Assembly (NCBI RefSeq): GCF_018494085.1
Contig: NZ_JABBFP010000008.1
Span: 1-64,000 of the forward strand
DNA: 64,000 bases
Direction of reading: 5' to 3'
Origin: Rosenbergiella collisarenosi
GTDB lineage: Bacteria; Pseudomonadota; Gammaproteobacteria; Enterobacterales; Enterobacteriaceae
How positions within the stretch are numbered: the first letter of the stretch is position 1; the number at the start of each line of letters is the position of its first letter. The notes under the pieces were generated by a model. The model saw nothing but the letters and a program-made list of their open reading frames with translations. It made no database searches and had not been told where the DNA came from. The position numbers were made by a program, and so were the translations under genes. Shown here piece by piece: positions 59,728-64,000 of this stretch.

Positions 59728-61347
59728 TTAGTGCTTGCGAATATACATATCCTGCGTTTTATAGAACCCTAAGCGGCTGACTGATACGCCCCCCACCCAG
59801 GGTTTTACTAAGATATTTTGTACATAATAGTATAAGGGGATCGCCGGGACCTCCTTGCTGAGAATATCCAACGCCTGCTGATAGTCGGCTCTGGCTTTGG
59901 CCGGGTCGGTCTCAGCCGCCGCTGCGTTGACCAGTTTATCGTAAGCAGTATTACTATATTTCCCGTCGTTTTGCGTATTCCCCGTCATATAATTATTTAA
60001 GAACGTCGGCGGCGCATCGTAATCGGCGAGCCAAGACTGGCGTACCAGTTGGAAATCACCGCTATGCTGCGTCTGAATTAACGTCTTCCACTCTTGATTA
60101 CGCATGGTAACTTGCGCGCCTAGATTCTTTTTCCACATCGAGCTTAGCGCGATAGCTATTTTTAGATGATCTTGTTGTGTGTTGTACAGCAGCTCTGCCT
60201 TCAGCGGCTTGTCCGCGCTAAAACCCGCCTCGGCCAATAACTTTTTCGCTTGTGCGATGCGTTGTGCCGGGGTCCATTGTGCAATCTCGGTTGGCTGATA
60301 GGTTTCTCCGCCAATTTGCAGCGGCATCAGGGTCCAAGCCGGTTTCTGCCCCATACCCAAAATCTTATCGGTGATGATCGATTTATCGACGGCTAAGTTC
60401 AGTGCCATGCGCACGCGTGGGTCGTTAAACGGCGCCTTATTCATATTGAACCAATATTCATAGACGCCGAGCAGCGGAGTCTGTTTTATTTGTTCAGGGA
60501 TCGTCTTCTTAATCTGCGCAAAATTCACGGTTGGAATAGTGTCTGTAATATCAATCTCACCGCTCTGGTAACGGTTTAACGTGGCCGAAGGTTCGGCGAT
60601 AGGCAGATAGGTGATTTGATTGATAACCGTTGCCTTATTGTTCCAATAATGGGGGTTACGCTGTGAGATAAAGCGTTCGTTAATCACCCACTTGCTCGGT
60701 TTGAACGCCCCACTGACAACGATGTTTGCAGGCTGTGTCCATTGCTCGCCAAACTTCTCGACATTCTGTTGATTTACCGGGAAGAAGCTTGGCGATGCCG
60801 CGGCTTGCAAAAACCACGAAACGGGCTGGGAGAGCGTCACCTGGAAGGTCTGCGCGTCTAACGCTTTAACGCCTAGGGCTGAAGGGGGGAGCTTCCCGCT
60901 CATCACCGCGTCGCTATTTAGCACATGAACAGCGCTGACATAAGATTGATAGGGTGATGCCGTTTTCGGATCGGCTAAGCGCTGCCAGCTGTAGACAAGA
61001 TCCTGCGCGGTAATGGGTTGACCATTCGACCAGGTGATCCCTGGGCGTAAGTGGAAGGTCCAGACTTTATTGTCTTGGTTATCCCACTTCTCGGCTAATT
61101 CCGGATGAACCTTCCCCTGGCTGTCCAAGGCAACGACTCCTGCAAAGCTATCGAGAATGATATTGAAGGCTTCATTGCTTTCTGCCAGTTGTGGATCGAG
61201 CGTCGCCGGGTCGGAACCATTGGCGCGCGTGATCTGCTGTTGTGCCGCGAGCACCGTCCCCGCAGGAACTACAGCGGCGAGTACTGTACTCGTCGCGCCT
61301 AATCCAAATAATGCCATCATCGCTAAGGAAAGAATTTTACGTTGCAT
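59728..61347 (-). CDS. Peptide ABC-transporter substrate-binding protein (OppA/MppA type)
   Basis: A 539-residue periplasmic binding protein of SBP family 5. A signal peptide (MQRKILSLAMMALFG, ending near VLA) is followed by NGSDPATLDPQLAESNEAFN, the family signature region KVHPELAEKWDNQDNKVWTF with FHLRPGITWSNGQPITAQDL, and the C-terminal LVRQSWLADYDAPPTFLNNY. These match E. coli OppA and MppA. The ligand is probably an oligopeptide or murein tripeptide. No permease or ATPase gene is beside it, so it must share a transporter encoded elsewhere. It lies between aroA and cmk where E. coli has ycaL. ATG at 61347 or 61350 fits GAGG best. Confidence 0.87.
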   Translation of the reverse strand: MQRKILSLAMMALFGLGATSTVLAAVVPAGTVLAAQQQITRANGSDPATLDPQLAESNEAFNIILDSFAGVVALDSQGKVHPELAEKWDNQDNKVWTFHLRPGITWSNGQPITAQDLVYSWQRLADPKTASPYQSYVSAVHVLNSDAVMSGKLPPSALGVKALDAQTFQVTLSQPVSWFLQAAASPSFFPVNQQNVEKFGEQWTQPANIVVSGAFKPSKWVINERFISQRNPHYWNNKATVINQITYLPIAEPSATLNRYQSGEIDITDTIPTVNFAQIKKTIPEQIKQTPLLGVYEYWFNMNKAPFNDPRVRMALNLAVDKSIITDKILGMGQKPAWTLMPLQIGGETYQPTEIAQWTPAQRIAQAKKLLAEAGFSADKPLKAELLYNTQQDHLKIAIALSSMWKKNLGAQVTMRNQEWKTLIQTQHSGDFQLVRQSWLADYDAPPTFLNNYMTGNTQNDGKYSNTAYDKLVNAAAAETDPAKARADYQQALDILSKEVPAIPLYYYVQNILVKPWVGGVSVSRLGFYKTQDMYIRKH

Positions 61348-61370
61348 CATTAACCTCATCACCTGTAAGC

Positions 61371-61398
61371 AAAAAAAAGCGAGCTTAAACGCTCGCTT
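61371..61398 (-). terminator. Terminator between aroA and the binding-protein gene
   Basis: On the complement, AAGCGAGC pairs with GCTCGCTT around GTTTAA and runs into six more U residues, 6 bases past the aroA stop. Confidence 0.92.
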
Positions 61399-61404
61399 GA
61401 ATAA

Positions 61405-62688
61405 TTATGAGAACTGGCTGATCGACGTGAGTCGATCAAAATAATCAGGGAACGTCTTCGCCGTACAACCTGGGTCGAGAATCGTCACCGGCGTATCGGA
61501 TAACGCCACAAGAGAGAAACACATCGCCATCCGGTGATCGTTGTAGGTCTCAATCTCAGCGTGCTGCAACTGGCGCGGAGGGGTAATAGTGATATAGTCC
61601 TCGCCTTCGATAACGTCGGCGCCCACTTTGCGTAACTCCGTCGCCATCGCAAATAACCGATCGGTCTCCTTAACCCGCCAATTGTAGATATTAGTCATGG
61701 TCGTCGTGCCCTCGGCGAAGAGTGCGGCGGTCGCAATCGTCATCGCGGCATCAGGAATATGGTTCATATCCATCGTAACCGCTCGTAGCGGCGCCCCAGT
61801 ACAGGCGATGAAGTCATCCCCCCACTCCACTGCGGCACCCATTTTCTCAAGGACTTCAGCAAACCTAACATCACCCTGCACACTATTACGACCAATACCT
61901 GTGACTTTTACGGTTCCACCGCGGATCGCAGCAGCCGCCAAGAAGTAGGAGGCAGAGGATGCATCGCCCTCAACCAGAAATTCCCCTGGCGCTTGGTACT
62001 GTTGCTGACCCTGTACAACGAAACGTTGATAATCTTGGTTATCGACAGTGACGCCGAAGGAAGCCATGAGGTCGAGAGTAATATCGATATAGGGCTTAGA
62101 GACGAGTTCGCCCTTAATGGTAATGACGGTTTCGCCTTGGGTTAACGGCGCGGCCATTAACAGCGAAGTGAGGAATTGGCTGGAGACAGATCCATCAACA
62201 CTCAGGTTGCCGCCATTAAAGCCACCCTGCAACCGGATAGGGGGATAATGTTCATTTTCCAGGTAAGTCACCGTCGCTCCCCCCTCGCGCAAGGCGTCAA
62301 CGAGGTGCCCGATCGGTCGCTCTTTCATTCTCGGCTCACCCGTTAACACGATAGCGTTTTCAGCGAGCGAGAGTGCCGCGGCTAAGGGGCGGATGGCCGT
62401 TCCCGCATTGCCTAAGAACAGCTCTAGTGGCTCACGGCTTTGTAAGGGGCCGCCGATCCCGGTCACCGTACAGACGGTACGATCCTCTGAAAGGTGGTAG
62501 TCCACCCCCAGTGCCGTCAACGCCGTTAACATATGGCGAATATCATCACTGTCTAAGAGGTTGGTCAGGCGGGTAGTGCCCTGTGCCATCGCAGCAAGAA
62601 GAAGTGCACGATTCGAGACGCTTTTAGAGCCTGGAAGATTAACGGTTCCACTCACGTGGGAGATAGGTTGTAAAGTCAAAGATTGCAT
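61405..62688 (-). CDS. aroA: 5-enolpyruvylshikimate-3-phosphate synthase
   Basis: Sixth step of the shikimate pathway: joins PEP and shikimate 3-phosphate to EPSP. ATG at 62688 ([12 protein letters not shown]) gives 427 residues, the E. coli length; an ATG four codons upstream is also open. [17 protein letters not shown], the glyphosate-site loop [34 protein letters not shown] and [20 protein letters not shown] are intact, with glycine and alanine at the loop positions of class I, glyphosate-sensitive enzymes. It follows serC on one strand with an intercistronic hairpin. Confidence 0.97.
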   Translation of the reverse strand: MQSLTLQPISHVSGTVNLPGSKSVSNRALLLAAMAQGTTRLTNLLDSDDIRHMLTALTALGVDYHLSEDRTVCTVTGIGGPLQSREPLELFLGNAGTAIRPLAAALSLAENAIVLTGEPRMKERPIGHLVDALREGGATVTYLENEHYPPIRLQGGFNGGNLSVDGSVSSQFLTSLLMAAPLTQGETVITIKGELVSKPYIDITLDLMASFGVTVDNQDYQRFVVQGQQQYQAPGEFLVEGDASSASYFLAAAAIRGGTVKVTGIGRNSVQGDVRFAEVLEKMGAAVEWGDDFIACTGAPLRAVTMDMNHIPDAAMTIATAALFAEGTTTMTNIYNWRVKETDRLFAMATELRKVGADVIEGEDYITITPPRQLQHAEIETYNDHRMAMCFSLVALSDTPVTILDPGCTAKTFPDYFDRLTSISQFS

Positions 62689-62705
62689 TAAGATACTCAT
62701 ATAAC

Positions 62706-62733
62706 CACTTTCCCGGCGTACGCGGGGAAAGTG
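62706..62733 (-). promoter_or_regulatory. Intercistronic hairpin between serC and aroA
   Basis: CACTTTCCC and GGGAAAGTG form a 9-base stem around GGCGTACGCG, 12 bases past the serC stop. Partial attenuation between serC and aroA is known in enterobacteria; this hairpin is the likely counterpart, though its U tract is poor. Confidence 0.55.
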
Positions 62734-62745
62734 TTAAGTTGAAAA

Positions 62746-63831
62746 TTAACCGTGACGCTGTGCGAATTCTTGCATAAAGGTCGTCAACGCTTGAACGCCT
62801 TCGAGCGGCATTGCGTTATAAATCGAGGCACGCATTCCCCCGACCGCACGGTGCCCTTTCAGGGCGTGCAAGCCAGCGGCCAGCGACTCCTCTAAGAATA
62901 GCTTATCGAGGCTCGCATCGGCTAACTGGAAGGGAACGTTCATCTTAGACCGGTTTCGAGCAATGACGTTGTTACGATAGAAATCGCTGTTATCAATCGT
63001 TCCATAGAGCAGATCGGCTTTCGCTTGGTTCTGCTTAGCCATCGCCTCGATACCGCCTTGCGCTTTCAACCATTTGAAGACAAGACCCGAGAGGTACCAT
63101 GCGAAGGTCGGTGGGGTATTGAACATCGAGTCATTATCGGCGAGAGTTTTGAAATCTAGTACCGAAGGGAATTGTTGGAGGGTTTTCCCCAATAGATCTT
63201 CGCGCACAATCACCAGCGTGAGTCCCGCCGGGCCGATATTTTTCTGTGCGCCTGCATAAATCACACCGTAACGGCTGATATCTAACGGACGAGATAGAAT
63301 GGTTGATGAGAGGTCGGCGACCACGAGGCGGTCGCCGAAATTCGGTTCTTCGTCAATCGCCGTGCCATCGATAGTCTCATTTGGACAATAGTGGACATAG
63401 GCGGCGTTATCATTCAGCGACCATTGATCCATCGGTAATAGGGCAACCTTGCCATTTTCCGTTGTTTTAATATCAATAACGTTGGGGGTGCAAAATTTCT
63501 CTGCTTCCTTAATCGCGCTGTGCGCCCAATAGCCACCATCGATATAATCGGCATGTTGGCCTGAGCCTAGCAGGTTGGCAGGGATAGCCGCGAACTGTGC
63601 ACGTGCGCCACCCTGGCAAAATAAGACTTTATAATTGGCAGGAATGGAAAGTAAATCACGAAGATCTTGTTCTGCTGTCTCGGCCACTGCAATAAACTCT
63701 TTACTGCGGTGGCTAATTTCCATTACTGAGGTTCCTAACCCTTGCCAATCGAGCAGTTCTGCTTGAACTTGTTCTAACACTGCTTTTGGTAACATGGCGG
63801 GACCGGAACTAAAATTGAACACCTGCGTCAT
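62746..63831 (-). CDS. serC: Phosphoserine/phosphohydroxythreonine aminotransferase
   Basis: PLP enzyme in serine and pyridoxal phosphate synthesis. The 361-residue protein (E. coli 362) begins [46 protein letters not shown], the PLP lysine in [17 protein letters not shown] and [20 protein letters not shown] are conserved. GAAGG lies 5 bases before ATG. It is first in the serC-aroA operon. The 169 bases upstream to the window edge hold its promoter, which I could not place with confidence. Confidence 0.97.
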   Translation of the reverse strand: MTQVFNFSSGPAMLPKAVLEQVQAELLDWQGLGTSVMEISHRSKEFIAVAETAEQDLRDLLSIPANYKVLFCQGGARAQFAAIPANLLGSGQHADYIDGGYWAHSAIKEAEKFCTPNVIDIKTTENGKVALLPMDQWSLNDNAAYVHYCPNETIDGTAIDEEPNFGDRLVVADLSSTILSRPLDISRYGVIYAGAQKNIGPAGLTLVIVREDLLGKTLQQFPSVLDFKTLADNDSMFNTPPTFAWYLSGLVFKWLKAQGGIEAMAKQNQAKADLLYGTIDNSDFYRNNVIARNRSKMNVPFQLADASLDKLFLEESLAAGLHALKGHRAVGGMRASIYNAMPLEGVQALTTFMQEFAQRHG

Positions 63832-64000
63832 TGACCTTCACCCTTTATTATTCTGTCAAAGAATTTGTGCTGAGCCTTCGGTTTTATCACTGCCAGAATA
63901 TTGCTGCAATAGATAATCTGCTCTCGACCAAAGATTGCTGGAAAACCCCGCACAACGATAGCCGCCCACGGCGAAAAAACGTATGATAGCCGTTATCATT

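Noticed and set aside
1-64000. CRISPR arrays, insertion sequences, prophage or integrative elements
   Set aside because: No regularly spaced repeats, transposase, integrase or phage genes were seen on either strand; the tRNA genes have no partial 3'-end duplicates typical of attachment sites (the second tRNA-Leu is a copy running to the window edge).

Overview
The window is chromosomal core DNA from a member of the Enterobacterales. Nearly every protein reads as a close relative of a named Escherichia coli protein, and most of the gene order from serC to yccA matches the E. coli 20-23 min region in mirror image. Base composition is near 50% GC by eye. I cannot name the genus; the compact spacing and several missing accessory genes would fit a plant- or insect-associated genus (Erwiniaceae or similar), but that is inference. 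No prophage, insertion sequence, CRISPR array, integron or toxin-antitoxin pair was seen, and no previously undescribed multi-gene system is apparent. The most unusual features are gene absences, one synteny junction and a few small elements.

Layout. 1-374: two tRNA-Leu(UAA) genes (the first cut by the window edge) and tRNA-Cys, read leftwards from a promoter near 480-505. 588-3035: pgsA and uvrC. 3209-5924: yecF, cycA and a DMT-family exporter. 6096-6185: tRNA-Ser(UGA). 6398-19577: yccA, tusE, rlmI, hspQ, helD, yccF, yccS, tfoX/sxy, sulA, ompA, matP, lonH, fabA. 19636-27491: rmf and the leftward operon rlmL-uup-pqiA-pqiB-pqiC. 27593-34624: ycbX, zapC, pyrD, pepN, pncB. 34750-38793: asnS, ompF-type porin, aspC. 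38822-49376: gloC, ycbK, ldtD and the leftward operon cmoM-mukF-mukE-mukB. 49500-56274: elyC (rightward), then leftward kdsB, ycaR, lpxK, msbA, comEC. 56456-63831: ihfB, rpsA, cmk, an unrecognised 63-residue protein, an orphan peptide-binding protein, aroA, serC.

How the genes work together. Cell envelope: the MsbA-LpxK-YcaR-KdsB block makes and flips lipid A/Kdo; OmpA and the porin form the outer membrane; PqiABC is a lipid-transport bridge; LdtD, YcbK and ElyC act on the cell wall; PgsA and FabA make lipids. Chromosome organisation: MukFEB condensin, MatP, IHF-beta, UvrC and SulA (with an intact SOS box). Translation: S1, RMF, RlmI, RlmKL, TusE, AsnS and CmoM. Metabolism: SerC, AroA, AspC, PyrD, PncB and Cmk.

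Differences from the E. coli arrangement. uvrY is missing beside uvrC. glyW is missing from the tRNA cluster while tRNA-Leu(UAA) is doubled. yccU-yccT-mgsA and acyP are missing around hspQ. ycaL is replaced by an orphan OppA-like gene. The ssu and fimbrial genes between pepN and pyrD are absent. The uvrC block is joined to the yccA block through cycA and a DMT exporter, a rearrangement junction. All coding frames looked at are intact. The only gene-free stretch over 300 bases is 15206-15550, which holds the ompA promoter and leader.
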